Positions 15,493 to 23,994 of a stretch of DNA of 64,000 bases are shown in pieces. The position numbers and the translations under genes were made by a program. The first letter of the stretch is position 1. Each line of letters opens with the position of its first letter. The stretch spans positions 380,907 through 444,906 of the forward strand of contig CALFMP010000049.1 in assembly GCA_937879965.1 (NCBI GenBank), in the 5' to 3' direction. The notes under the pieces were generated by a model. The model was not told where the DNA came from, made no database searches, and saw only the letters and a list, made by a program, of their open reading frames with translations. This DNA is from QKMZ01 sp012965515. Lineage in GTDB: Bacteria; Cyanobacteriota; Vampirovibrionia; Obscuribacterales; Obscuribacteraceae.

Positions 15493-17643
15493 TTACTTGC
15501 CCTCGGCAGCACCGTCGCCTTCCGGCTTGGCAGCAGCGGCGTCGCCTTCCGGCTTCGCAACCGCATCGCCTTCCGGCTTGGCCACAACCACTTCCGCCGC
15601 CGGCTGAGCCGGGGTGGCGGGAGCGGCAGGCGCGATCGGGTCCTTGCAGTCACCGGTGACGCAGTGTTCCATCGCCTTCTCGACGACTTCCTCACCGCAG
15701 GTGGCGCATTCCGAGCCCTTGTACAGAGCCAGCCACTCGTCGCCGAGCAGCGTCTCCTTCACGAGCAGAGCCTCGGAGACGCGGATGAACGCCTCCTTGT
15801 CGCGGCCGATGATCTCGTGCGTAGCGCGGTAGCACTCGTTCACGATCTTCACCCACTCCGCGTCGATCTTGTCCTTCAGCTGCGGACCGGCATCCGAACC
15901 CATCGCCATCTGGCGACCGAGGAACGGACCCTGACCGCCTTCGGAGACGGAGATCGGGCCGAGGTCGGACATGCCGAACTCAGTGACCATCTTGTAGGCG
16001 ATGTTCTTCGCCTGCACGAAGTCGTTCTGAGCGCCGGTGTCGACGGTGTTCAGGAAGATCTCCTGAGCAACGCGACCGCCCATCGCCATCATGATGCGAG
16101 CCAGCAGCTCGTCACGCGTGTAGTTGTAGCGATCGCCCTTGGGGAGCGACTGCGTGTAACCCAGCGCGCGCGCGCGCGGCACGATCGTGATCTTGGAGAC
16201 CGGGTCGCCGCCCTTGTCGAGGTCGTGCATGACCTGGGAGATCCAGGCGTGACCGACTTCGTGGTAAGCGGTGTTGCGCATGTCCTTCTCGGACATCCGC
16301 TTGGCGCGACCTTCCTTGGCCGGACCCATCTGCACGCGGTCGATGCCTTCGGCGAAGTCGGCCATGGTGATTTCCATGGGGACCTGCTTCTTGACCTCGG
16401 ACTCGCTCATGCCCTGCTTGCGCAGTTCCTTGCGAGCCTCGCGCACACGACGCAGAGCGACGAGCGCGCCCTGGTCGGTGAGACCTTCCAGCTGAGCACC
16501 GGAGAAGCCCGGGGTCAGCTCGGCCAGCGTCTTGGAGCTGAAGTCCGCGGCGCACTTCTTCTTGCGCACGTGGATCTTGATGATCTGCTCACGGCCGACA
16601 ACGTCGGGGTGATCGACGAGCACCTGCAGGTCGAAACGACCCGGACGCAGCAGCGCCGGATCCAGAACGTCCGGACGGTTCGTGGCAGCAATCACCACCA
16701 GCGAGGTGTTCGGCGTGAAGCCGTCCATCTCGACCAGCAGCTGGTTGAGCGTCTGTTCGCGCTCGTCGTTACCGCCGCCCATGCCGGTGCCGCGCTGGCG
16801 ACCGACCGCGTCGATTTCGTCGATAAAGAGAACCGCAGGCGAGTGCTTGCGCGCGGTGTCGAAGAACTCGCGCACGCGGGAAGCACCCACGCCGACGAAC
16901 ATCTCGACGAACTGCGAGCCGGAGATGGCGAAGAACGGAACCTTCGCTTCACCCGCAACCGCCTTGGCGATCAGCGTCTTACCGTTACCGGGGTCGCCGA
17001 TCAGGAGCACGCCCTTCGGCGGCTTGCCGCCGATTTCGCGCAGCTCGGACGGATCGCGCAGGAAGTCGACGATTTCCATCAACTCCCGCTTCGCCTCTTC
17101 CGCACCGGCGACGTCAGCAAACGTCTTGGTGTCGGCCGAAGGCTCGATCTTCTTGGCACCCGACTGCCCGATCTGGCGCTGAATGCCACCGCCACCCTGC
17201 ATCCGGCTGAACAGCCAGAAGATGAAGATGAGCGGCAGAATCATCATGCCGATGCTGAGCAGCGTTCCGCCGAAAGCGGACCAACCGGAAGCCGCCTTCG
17301 GCTCCTCGGCTACGTGCGTGACTTTGGAATCGCTGAGCGCGGTCAGCAGGCGCTCGGCGCCGGCTTCACCCGGGACAACCACCTGCTGGCGGCTGCCGTC
17401 GGTACGCTCGATGATGGCCTCCCGCACAGTCCCCTGCGGAGACTTGAGGAGGGTGACGCTCTTGATCGTCGACGCGCTGTCGCGAATCGTGGTCTGAGCA
17501 TCGGAAAACGTGATGGTCGTGGGGACTGCCGGATCCGGCTGACCGTTCTGCGAATTCACACCGTTGTTCAACGACGTGAATGCAAACACGAGCAGCAATC
17601 CAAAGGCAATCCACCCGAACCACTTGAAGGACTTTTTGTCCAT
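15493..17643 (-). CDS. ftsH: FtsH, ATP-dependent membrane zinc metalloprotease
   Basis: The 716-residue protein has two spans (about 8-24 and 125-146) around a small extracytoplasmic domain, an AAA+ domain and an M41 protease domain. The pore motif FVEMFVGVG is at 245-253, Walker B VLFIDE at 271-276, the second region of homology at 320-338 with Arg fingers, HEVGH at 461-465 and the probable third zinc ligand at Asp541. The Walker A is GDPGNGKT (216-223), not the usual GPPGTGKT. The C-terminus adds a four-Cys segment (Cys646, 649, 661, 666) and three KPEGD repeats. The start MDKK at 17643 follows GAGG; codons upstream lack a signal. FtsH degrades damaged or unassembled membrane proteins. Confidence 0.95.
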   Translation of the reverse strand: MDKKSFKWFGWIAFGLLLVFAFTSLNNGVNSQNGQPDPAVPTTITFSDAQTTIRDSASTIKSVTLLKSPQGTVREAIIERTDGSRQQVVVPGEAGAERLLTALSDSKVTHVAEEPKAASGWSAFGGTLLSIGMMILPLIFIFWLFSRMQGGGGIQRQIGQSGAKKIEPSADTKTFADVAGAEEAKRELMEIVDFLRDPSELREIGGKPPKGVLLIGDPGNGKTLIAKAVAGEAKVPFFAISGSQFVEMFVGVGASRVREFFDTARKHSPAVLFIDEIDAVGRQRGTGMGGGNDEREQTLNQLLVEMDGFTPNTSLVVIAATNRPDVLDPALLRPGRFDLQVLVDHPDVVGREQIIKIHVRKKKCAADFSSKTLAELTPGFSGAQLEGLTDQGALVALRRVREARKELRKQGMSESEVKKQVPMEITMADFAEGIDRVQMGPAKEGRAKRMSEKDMRNTAYHEVGHAWISQVMHDLDKGGDPVSKITIVPRARALGYTQSLPKGDRYNYTRDELLARIMMAMGGRVAQEIFLNTVDTGAQNDFVQAKNIAYKMVTEFGMSDLGPISVSEGGQGPFLGRQMAMGSDAGPQLKDKIDAEWVKIVNECYRATHEIIGRDKEAFIRVSEALLVKETLLGDEWLALYKGSECATCGEEVVEKAMEHCVTGDCKDPIAPAAPATPAQPAAEVVVAKPEGDAVAKPEGDAAAAKPEGDGAAEGK

Positions 17644-17870
17644 AGGTAGCCTCGTTATTGTTGCGCAGAAGACGTCTTCTGCAAACTGTGGGGCTCTTAG
17701 AACTGGGACTCTGTCCGCGTTCCAGGTCAACCTCAAAGAGGTCGGGCCCGACGGCGCGGTTCGGCATGCACAAAACTCCTCCCCGAAACCGCTTGCTGGC
17801 GGCATCTAAGTGAGTTCTGTGCGGACTACAGATCTATCCAGCTTCGGAGCGGATTGGTGAATGTGACGGC

Positions 17871-18443
17871 TTACGCCTGGACGGAGTCGCCGGCTTCGTT
17901 CTTCTCGCGAACGATGCCGAGCTCGACCATCTCGTCCCAGACCTTCTGTTCGGCGTCCTTGATCCCCCACTCACGGGCAGCCTTGAGCTGCTCGAAAAGC
18001 GGCTTCTCGACAGAACGACCGAGCTCGGCCCAGCCTTCGATGGTCGTGGGAGCGTCGATCAGCTCTTCGCTACCCGACACGGGCAACTTGCTGATGCGCT
18101 CGCCGTCGCGGGTGAGACCGGCTTCTCCGGTGATGACGTTCAGGTCGAACATCACCCGGGCACCCTGCTCACGCAGATCCCGCTTCTTGGCCTTGAGACC
18201 GATGAGTCCGAGCCGAGCCGGCTTGCCGACCTTGGCCCACTCTTCGATCGTACGCTTGGTGCCTTCGACTTCGCTGCCGTCCGCAGTGCGGATGACGCGG
18301 GCAGTGAGACCGTCGGCGGACAACTCGTAGCGGAAAGCACGCTGAGACACGCGCACGCCTTCGCCGAGTTCGAGAGCCTTGATGTAGCACTTCAAAGCCC
18401 TGATGGTGAAGCCCTTGAGCTTCTGGATGTTGTTGGTTTCCAT
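17871..18443 (-). CDS. Uncharacterised protein with a repeated TIExWAxxG element
   Basis: The ATG at 18443 follows a strong GAGGAGC. The 190-residue soluble product carries TIEEWAKVGK (about residue 66) and TIEGWAELGR (about residue 137), each followed by a Lys/Arg-rich helix, which suggests an internal duplication. No family recognised. It lies upstream of ftsH on the same strand with a 227-base gap. Confidence 0.75.
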   Translation of the reverse strand: METNNIQKLKGFTIRALKCYIKALELGEGVRVSQRAFRYELSADGLTARVIRTADGSEVEGTKRTIEEWAKVGKPARLGLIGLKAKKRDLREQGARVMFDLNVITGEAGLTRDGERISKLPVSGSEELIDAPTTIEGWAELGRSVEKPLFEQLKAAREWGIKDAEQKVWDEMVELGIVREKNEAGDSVQA

Positions 18444-19591
18444 TTTTATTGCTCCTCTTTCATGCTGAGGTTGGCAGCTGTCGATGTTTGGAACGCTGTG
18501 CCGACTTGCCGCGGACCGCACGATTGGGTCCACCGACAAGCCGCACCACCGGCAGTGCTGGTTAAGAACGGCGCTTCCACCATTGGAAACGCCACGATAG
18601 GAACTGTTCGTGCCAGAACAGTGCCGTTTCCCACCCAGCTACGTGTCACCGTCGACTGCAACAACAGCCGAAAAAGGACCTGGCGACAAACGTGGCAAGT
18701 AACAGTCTCTCTGCCTTCCGAAATTTCGAGACTGGAAGAATTCGCGCTTAAAGTGGCTGCACGAAATGGCGGGGGTGGTGACCTGAAGAAACAATTCACG
18801 AGGTGAGTTGCTTCTAGATGCAAGTGAGGCTAGACGGTGAGTAAGAAGTTCGCGCTGAAGGCGAATTTCCAGGGATAACTCACAAGGGGGCAGAGCAGTT
18901 GCTCGGGTTGTCTAGGGGTCTCACAGGGTTGGAAGGAAGGGCAGGAGTCAAAAGTAGAAAAAGAGCTAGGTGGTGTTCAAGAACGCGCGGCTTCATAGCT
19001 TTTAAGAGAGAGAGAACGTCCAAGGCTCTCTGGAATAAGCTCGTTATAAGCCGGGGTTGTCAGAAGCTCGGGGTCGCCAACTGGTGCGGGTTCCTAAATT
19101 GTATGCGCCAAAAACGGATGTCAACAATTTGCTCGAAATCCACTACTGACAAAGGTTTTCGGCGACATACACTTAGCGAAGTTCGCATATGAAACACTTT
19201 GCACCGCGTGCGCAGGCATCTTTTCGCAATCTGTTGAGTAGCGCTTAAGCTGTTGGATTTCAAGTGGATGGAGAAAATTGATATTTGGTAAGTCCAGTAG
19301 TTACAATCAATTCCGCTCGCGCGATGCTTCTGAAGAGGCAGTCTACTGCTGGCTTTGCTGTCTGCTCGATCCAATGACAACTAGCTTTCTGAGCCTCTTG
19401 TCGATTGCGGATTTGCATAAAGGCGGGGTTGAAAAGTGGTTGTGTTTTCAAGAAAAACACACCTGTTAAAGTAGGAAATTCGCTCAACTTGTCCTCGCGT
19501 TTCCAACACTCGGCAGACAGGTTGTTCGCCACACTACTCGACAAGTCGTTCGACAAGACATTCGACTTTGCTTTCAAACCGGGGACTAAAC
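18444..19591. other. 1.1-kb interval without a credible gene
   Basis: Open frames here have no ribosome-binding site and unprotein-like composition. A nested inverted repeat lies at 18590-18637 (GGAAAC...GTTTCC around AACTGTTC/GAACAGT). A GTGTTTT/AAAAACAC hairpin sits near 19440-19461, 130 bases before btpA. The segment includes the promoters of the divergent genes at 18443 and 19592. Confidence 0.55.
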
Positions 19592-20395
19592 ATGCTCGAT
19601 GAGCTTTTCGGCACAACCAAGCCAATTATCGGTGTTATTCACTTATTGCCCTTGCCGGGCTCATCGCGCTTTGACGGTCATCTCGAGCAAGTGATGTTGA
19701 GGGCCGAGCAAGAAGCAGCGGCCCTCACCACAGGTGGTGTCAATGCGATTATCGTGGAGAATTTTTTCGATGCCCCCTTCACGAAGGGGAAAGTTGACAC
19801 TGCGACTGCTTGCGCTATGTCTCTGGTTGTGAAACGCGTCATGTCGATAAGCGATCTTCCGGTCGGAGTGAATGTTCTTCGTAACGATGGACTGACGGCA
19901 CTGGCTGTGGCGGCAACCACAGGTGCTAAATTCATTCGTGTCAATGTTCTGTCCGGAGCGATGGTAACCGACCAAGGAATTATCGAAGGAGACGCGCACG
20001 CTTTGCACCTTTATCGTCGTCAGTTGATGGCTAACAAAGATGTGAAAATTCTTGCCGATGTACTCGTAAAACATGCCAGTCCACTTACTGCCGATGCCGA
20101 CATCAAGCTGATCGCCAAGGATACCGTCAAGCGTGGGCTGGCGGACGGATTGATTGTAAGTGGCACGGCGACCGGTTCCGCCCCGGATATGGCTGACTTC
20201 AACGCCGTTCGTGAGGCCCTGCCTGAAACACCTTTGTTCTGTGGTAGCGGCTGCACTAATAGCAACGTCAAGGAAATTCTTTCGGTTGCAGACGGTGTGA
20301 TCGTCGGTTCTTCCTTAAAGCGTCAAGGGCTGGTGGAGAACCCTGTGGATGTAGAACGCGTGAGAACTCTCGCGCAAGCCGCTCCCAAAGGCTAA
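19592..20395 (+). CDS. btpA: BtpA/SgcQ family TIM-barrel protein
   Basis: The 267-residue protein matches the BtpA family along its length: GVIHLLPLPGS near the N-terminus, GGVNAIIVENFFDAPF, PVGVNVLRND, AKFIRVNVLSGAMVTDQG, and GLADGLIVSGTATGSAP near the C-terminus. BtpA is needed for photosystem I stability in cyanobacteria, but homologues (SgcQ and archaeal proteins) occur in many organisms with no photosystem and have no settled activity. No photosynthesis genes occur here. The ATG at 19592 follows GGGGA; the earlier start at 19568 lacks a signal. It ends at a clear terminator. Confidence 0.9.
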   Translation: MLDELFGTTKPIIGVIHLLPLPGSSRFDGHLEQVMLRAEQEAAALTTGGVNAIIVENFFDAPFTKGKVDTATACAMSLVVKRVMSISDLPVGVNVLRNDGLTALAVAATTGAKFIRVNVLSGAMVTDQGIIEGDAHALHLYRRQLMANKDVKILADVLVKHASPLTADADIKLIAKDTVKRGLADGLIVSGTATGSAPDMADFNAVREALPETPLFCGSGCTNSNVKEILSVADGVIVGSSLKRQGLVENPVDVERVRTLAQAAPKG

Positions 20396-20403
20396 CTTCT
20401 GGC

Positions 20404-20434
20404 GTGGGGGCGCGTTGCACGCGCCCTTTTTCTT
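20404..20434 (+). terminator. Terminator after btpA
   Basis: GGGCGCG-TTGCA-CGCGCCC is followed by TTTTTC. A second perfect hairpin (GGTCGCAT/ATGCGACC, about 20449-20467) lies just after and may serve the convergent gene. Confidence 0.8.
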
Positions 20435-20482
20435 AAATTAGGAATTTTGGTCGCATGCAATGCGACCCCACGCTTCGCTGGA

Positions 20483-21394
20483 TCAAAACTCGACGCCGCC
20501 GCTGCTGTCCTTTGCCGGTCTTCGTGCTTGATTGCGGCCGCTGGTTTTGGTTTGAGGAGGCGCGGCGACATCGCCATAGGGCGTTGCTGTTAGGTCTTTA
20601 TCTGCAAAGCTTCCGGACTCGGCTTCTTTGAAGTAATCCTCGCTGAACATTTTTGTTTTCGGATTTTTTTCCAGCAAATTCTTGATCCTTTCAAAATCAG
20701 CGTCGGCTTGAAACATCCAGCATTTGACGCGATCGCTCCAGACGACCAGGTCCACTATTGCCTGAGCAATATCTGGATTGTCTTGCCGAAGTCTAGCTAC
20801 AACCCAGTCGGGAAGCTGAATTTGCGCCATGCTTTCTTGCTCTTGCGGCTCTACGACCACGCATACGCCTTCTGAAAGCAAGGTGGCAAGCGACTGAATT
20901 TGACTGCGTCGAGTTAGTGAAAGGCGAGCCAGTATTGCGCTAAGCGGCTGTCTGCCGTCAAAATTGGCCAGCAGCTGTTGTGCGGACTCGGTTAGTTTCG
21001 GCGGGCGTGCATCTCGGACCGGACTGAGAACGGACTGTCCGGAAATTCGTAGTTGGTCCAGGAAGCGCTTTTGCTCGGCGTAATGCTGTCCTTCTCGAAT
21101 AAGCTTGTCAGTGGATTCTTCCGGATCTTCCGGGTGAATTGAGCGTTCATGCGCATCTACCGCGTCGATCTCAATGAATGAGAAAGTGCCTGAAAGCCAG
21201 AGAAAAAGTTCGAAAAGGGCTTCCCTTCCCAGGAGAGCATCGGCTTCGGCATGCACGATGGAGCCGTCTTCAATTAAAATCGAGGCTGTCTTTGCGCCTT
21301 GCAATAAACCGAATTTGCCAGTCAGTGCGCCATTGCGTACCAATTGCAAGAGGTTTGGCAGAGAAACCTTAGACAGCTCGCCGGTCAGTTGCAT
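20483..21394 (-). CDS. DUF4388 (PATAN-like) domain protein
   Basis: The first 100 residues (MQLTGELSKVSLPNLLQLV, then LTG...I.DG.IVHA with GREALFELFLWLSGTFSF) match the DUF4388 domain, related to the N-terminal domain of cyanobacterial PatA-type response regulators. A helical middle region (about 115-215) resembles the winged-helix segments often fused to it. The C-terminus is Lys/Pro/Gly-rich and probably disordered. Such proteins work in signalling and in surface motility or gliding. No receiver domain is present. The start at 21394 follows GGAAACCG; the earlier in-frame start lacks a signal. Confidence 0.8.
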   Translation of the reverse strand: MQLTGELSKVSLPNLLQLVRNGALTGKFGLLQGAKTASILIEDGSIVHAEADALLGREALFELFLWLSGTFSFIEIDAVDAHERSIHPEDPEESTDKLIREGQHYAEQKRFLDQLRISGQSVLSPVRDARPPKLTESAQQLLANFDGRQPLSAILARLSLTRRSQIQSLATLLSEGVCVVVEPQEQESMAQIQLPDWVVARLRQDNPDIAQAIVDLVVWSDRVKCWMFQADADFERIKNLLEKNPKTKMFSEDYFKEAESGSFADKDLTATPYGDVAAPPQTKTSGRNQARRPAKDSSGGVEF

Positions 21395-21537
21395 TAAACG
21401 CGGTTTCCTTCGTTTCTCATCTCTGTTTCCCTTTGCCTGATTGTTGACTACATTGCAAGTCACTTTGATTCGGCTTTAACAGTATACAAAGTATTGCTTT
21501 AGCCACAGTTGAGCCTTTTGCTCGCCTGTGCGTGATA

Positions 21538-21570
21538 TATACTGGTCCCTTCGATTTTTTCGAAGTTTTT
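21538..21570 (+). promoter_or_regulatory. -10 box followed at once by a T-tailed hairpin before proS
   Basis: A TATACT box (21538-21543) is followed within ten bases by CTTCGA-loop-TCGAAG and TTTTT (21549-21570). If the -10 is used, the hairpin would begin almost at +1, an arrangement that could attenuate proS or end a transcript from upstream. Confidence 0.4.
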
Positions 21571-21628
21571 CGAGTTTCGTGCGGTTTTTCTGGCGCCTGT
21601 CGTGCAGTTCATTGGGAGTATTCAAGTC

Positions 21629-23110
21629 ATGGAAGTAAAAGAGAACATCGAGCAAAAGAACAACGATCCGGCAGATGTTCTGGGCGATGAGGACAAGGAT
21701 TCAGACAAGGCTAAGTGGTACACGCAGACCATTCAGCAAACCGAGCTTGCCGACTACTCTCCTGTCAAAGGCTGCATGGTCATTAGACCGTACGGTTATG
21801 CACTTTGGGAGAACATTCAACGCGCGCTCGATAAGATGATCAAAGACACCGGTCACCAGAACGCTTACTTTCCGATGTTCATCCCTGAATCGTTCCTGAC
21901 GAAAGAAAAGGAGCACGTTGAAGGATTTGCACCGGAGTGCGCCATCGTCACGCATGGCGGCGGAAAGAAGCTGGAGGAGCCGTTGATCGTGCGCCCGACT
22001 TCTGAGACGATCATCAACTATATGTTTGCTCAGTGGGTTCAATCGTGGCGGGATTTGCCGCTCTTGATCAATCAATGGGCAAACGTGGTGCGCTGGGAAA
22101 TGCGCACGCGCCTGTTCTTGCGCACAATGGAATTCCTCTGGCAAGAAGGACATACGGCTCACGCTACTTCTGAAGAAGCTCAAGAAGAAGCGAAAAAGAT
22201 GCTGGAAGTATATCGAACTCTTGCCGAAGAGTGGCTTGCCTTGCCTGTTTTGACGGGGGAGAAAACCGAGCGAGAACGTTTTGCCGGTGCAGTTCAAACC
22301 TATTGCATCGAAGCTTTGATGCGCGACGGAAAGGCTCTGCAGGCTGGTACATCGCACTTCCTTGGACAGAACTTCGCCAAAGCTTTCGAGATTCAGTTTC
22401 AGAATCAAGAAGGGCAGCTTGAGCACGCATGGCAGACAAGCTGGGGTGTTTCGACCAGATTGGTGGGTGCGCTCGTGCTCGGTCATGGCGACGACAAAGG
22501 TTTGATTCTTCCTCCCAAAATCGCTCCTATTCAGGTTGTTATCGTTCCAATCTATAAACAAGATGCGGAAAAGGTGACTGTAATTGAAACCTGCAAGAAG
22601 ATTGAAAAGGCGCTTGCTGACGCAGGTGTTCGCGTTAAGCTCGATGACAGAGACAATCACACTCCTGGATTCAAGTTCAATCACTGGGAGCAAAAGGGCG
22701 TTCCCGTGCGCATCAACATTGGTCCTAAGGACTGCGAGAAGAATGTTGTTGAAATTGCAAAACGTCATGACGGAACTAAGACCCGCGATGTAAGCCAAGA
22801 TGGAATCGCGGATTTCATCAGCAATTTGCTTGTCGAAGTGCAGCAAGCGATTTACGATCGCGCGCTTGCTTACAGAAAAGAGATGACGACGGAAGTGGCT
22901 ACTTATGATGAGTTCAAGAAACTCGTCGATAAAAAGGGCGGCTTCTTCGAAGCCTACTTTGCCGGCTCCAGTGATGACGAAGGCAAGATCAAAGAAGAGA
23001 CGAAAGCGACTGTGCGTTGCATTCCTTTCAATCAGAATCATGCCGAAGGCAAGTGCTTCTACACCGGTAAGCCGACCAAACAGAAAGCGATTTTTGCCAA
23101 GGCCTATTAA
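21629..23110 (+). CDS. proS: Prolyl-tRNA synthetase, archaeal/eukaryotic-type short form
   Basis: A class II synthetase that charges tRNA-Pro. The 493-residue protein has motif 1 (MVIRPYGYALWENIQ...), motif 2 with PLIVRPTSETIINYMFAQW and the R-E loop, motif 3 around GALVLGHGDDKGLILPPKIAP, an anticodon-binding domain, and the C-terminal zinc-type extension ending GKPTKQKAIFAKAY. There is no inserted editing domain, so this is the ProS type 3 form found in archaea, eukaryotes and some bacteria. In the C-terminal domain only two of the usual cysteines remain. ATG 21629 follows GGGAGT. Confidence 0.95.
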   Translation: MEVKENIEQKNNDPADVLGDEDKDSDKAKWYTQTIQQTELADYSPVKGCMVIRPYGYALWENIQRALDKMIKDTGHQNAYFPMFIPESFLTKEKEHVEGFAPECAIVTHGGGKKLEEPLIVRPTSETIINYMFAQWVQSWRDLPLLINQWANVVRWEMRTRLFLRTMEFLWQEGHTAHATSEEAQEEAKKMLEVYRTLAEEWLALPVLTGEKTERERFAGAVQTYCIEALMRDGKALQAGTSHFLGQNFAKAFEIQFQNQEGQLEHAWQTSWGVSTRLVGALVLGHGDDKGLILPPKIAPIQVVIVPIYKQDAEKVTVIETCKKIEKALADAGVRVKLDDRDNHTPGFKFNHWEQKGVPVRINIGPKDCEKNVVEIAKRHDGTKTRDVSQDGIADFISNLLVEVQQAIYDRALAYRKEMTTEVATYDEFKKLVDKKGGFFEAYFAGSSDDEGKIKEETKATVRCIPFNQNHAEGKCFYTGKPTKQKAIFAKAY

Positions 23111-23233
23111 AAGACAAGCAAGTTGAGATTCAAGGGTCTTGTGGAGCCTCCTGGCGCGCTCTTGGGCTGGGTCTGGTTTTGGGCCGCCTTTGAAAATTCT
23201 CTTTCGGACACCTTGGATTTCTTGTGATTTCAA

Positions 23234-23265
23234 CTACAGCGAAAAACTCGAGTTTTTCGCTGTAG
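23234..23265. repeat. Perfect 32-bp palindrome, copy 1
   Basis: Half-site CTACAGCGAAAAACTC joins its exact reverse complement with no spacer, centred on CTCGAG. The same 32 bases recur at 23378-23409. Confidence 0.9.
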
Positions 23266-23374
23266 CTGGAAGTTCGCAAACTCAACAAAATCGGACTTTG
23301 CTGTCCCGCGCTAACTGTGCCTGTTGACAACTTGTCGGGCGAAACGTGCACAGAGAAGGCGTTGAGACAGTACG

Positions 23375-23412
23375 CACCTACAGCGAAAAACTCGAGTTTT
23401 TCGCTGTAGGTG
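23375..23412. repeat. Perfect 38-bp palindrome, copy 2
   Basis: The same 32-bp palindrome is extended by CAC/GTG on its two sides, making 38 bp of perfect symmetry. The 109 bases between the copies are not repeated and contain a TTGACA box near 23320. The rest of 23111-23994 shows no gene; 23560-23700 is notably AT-rich. Confidence 0.9.
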
Positions 23413-23852
23413 GAGTGATGTGAATCAGAAGGTGATTCGGGTGCCGTTTTCCACTGTTTCGCGAAAGCCGCGCTATCGACTAACAGCGAGCCTGCCACTG
23501 AGCAGGTCTTGACCGATCGCTTGGCGACTGGCTGCCCGTCGGTCGTTTCAACGATCATGTTTTATGAAATGCATTACCTATTAGTATTTTTGAATTCAAA
23601 TGAACCAATAACACTTTGTACGTATACGACCGAAATCCTAAGTTCTTAGCACAACTCATTTCTTCCAGCCCCAAGTAATTCCCGTAAACAAGCTATTCGT
23701 GCTCTTCTTCATTAACCATTCTTTCCTCGAAAGAGGCCGAAACTAGCACGGTTGTTTGTTCTTAAAACTTGAAAGAGACTGGCGCCGGACAAATCGCTCG
23801 GTTGGAAGGGCTTGCGGGTCAGCAGGGAGTTTCACTGCCGCTGAGTCAGTCG

Positions 23853-23892
23853 CGGTGAGTTCTATCTACAGAGCGAGCATCAGTTCTCACCG
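23853..23892 (+). promoter_or_regulatory. Leader hairpin before tldD
   Basis: CGGTGAG pairs with CTCACCG across 26 bases, about 100 bases before the tldD start. Confidence 0.3.
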
Positions 23893-23994
23893 TACATGCG
23901 TAAAGCCTTGTCTTGCCTGGTTTACAAGCGAGACGTGCCGACTGCGTCATGGTGTAATTGGTGCTTCGCGTGCATTTGCACAGGAAGGTATCCC

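Noticed and set aside
15463..17649. 728-codon + strand frame antisense to ftsH
   Set aside because: Same reason: a shadow frame of a high-GC3 gene; the opposite strand encodes an unmistakable FtsH.
10350..18443. Possible prophage or integrative element, given the run of small unknown genes
   Set aside because: No integrase, terminase, capsid, portal or tail gene, no att-like direct repeats, and the block ends in the cellular genes rseP and ftsH.
18446..18823. 125-codon - strand frame upstream of the gene at 18443
   Set aside because: No ribosome-binding site, odd composition, and it runs through the promoter region and the Shine-Dalgarno of the real gene.
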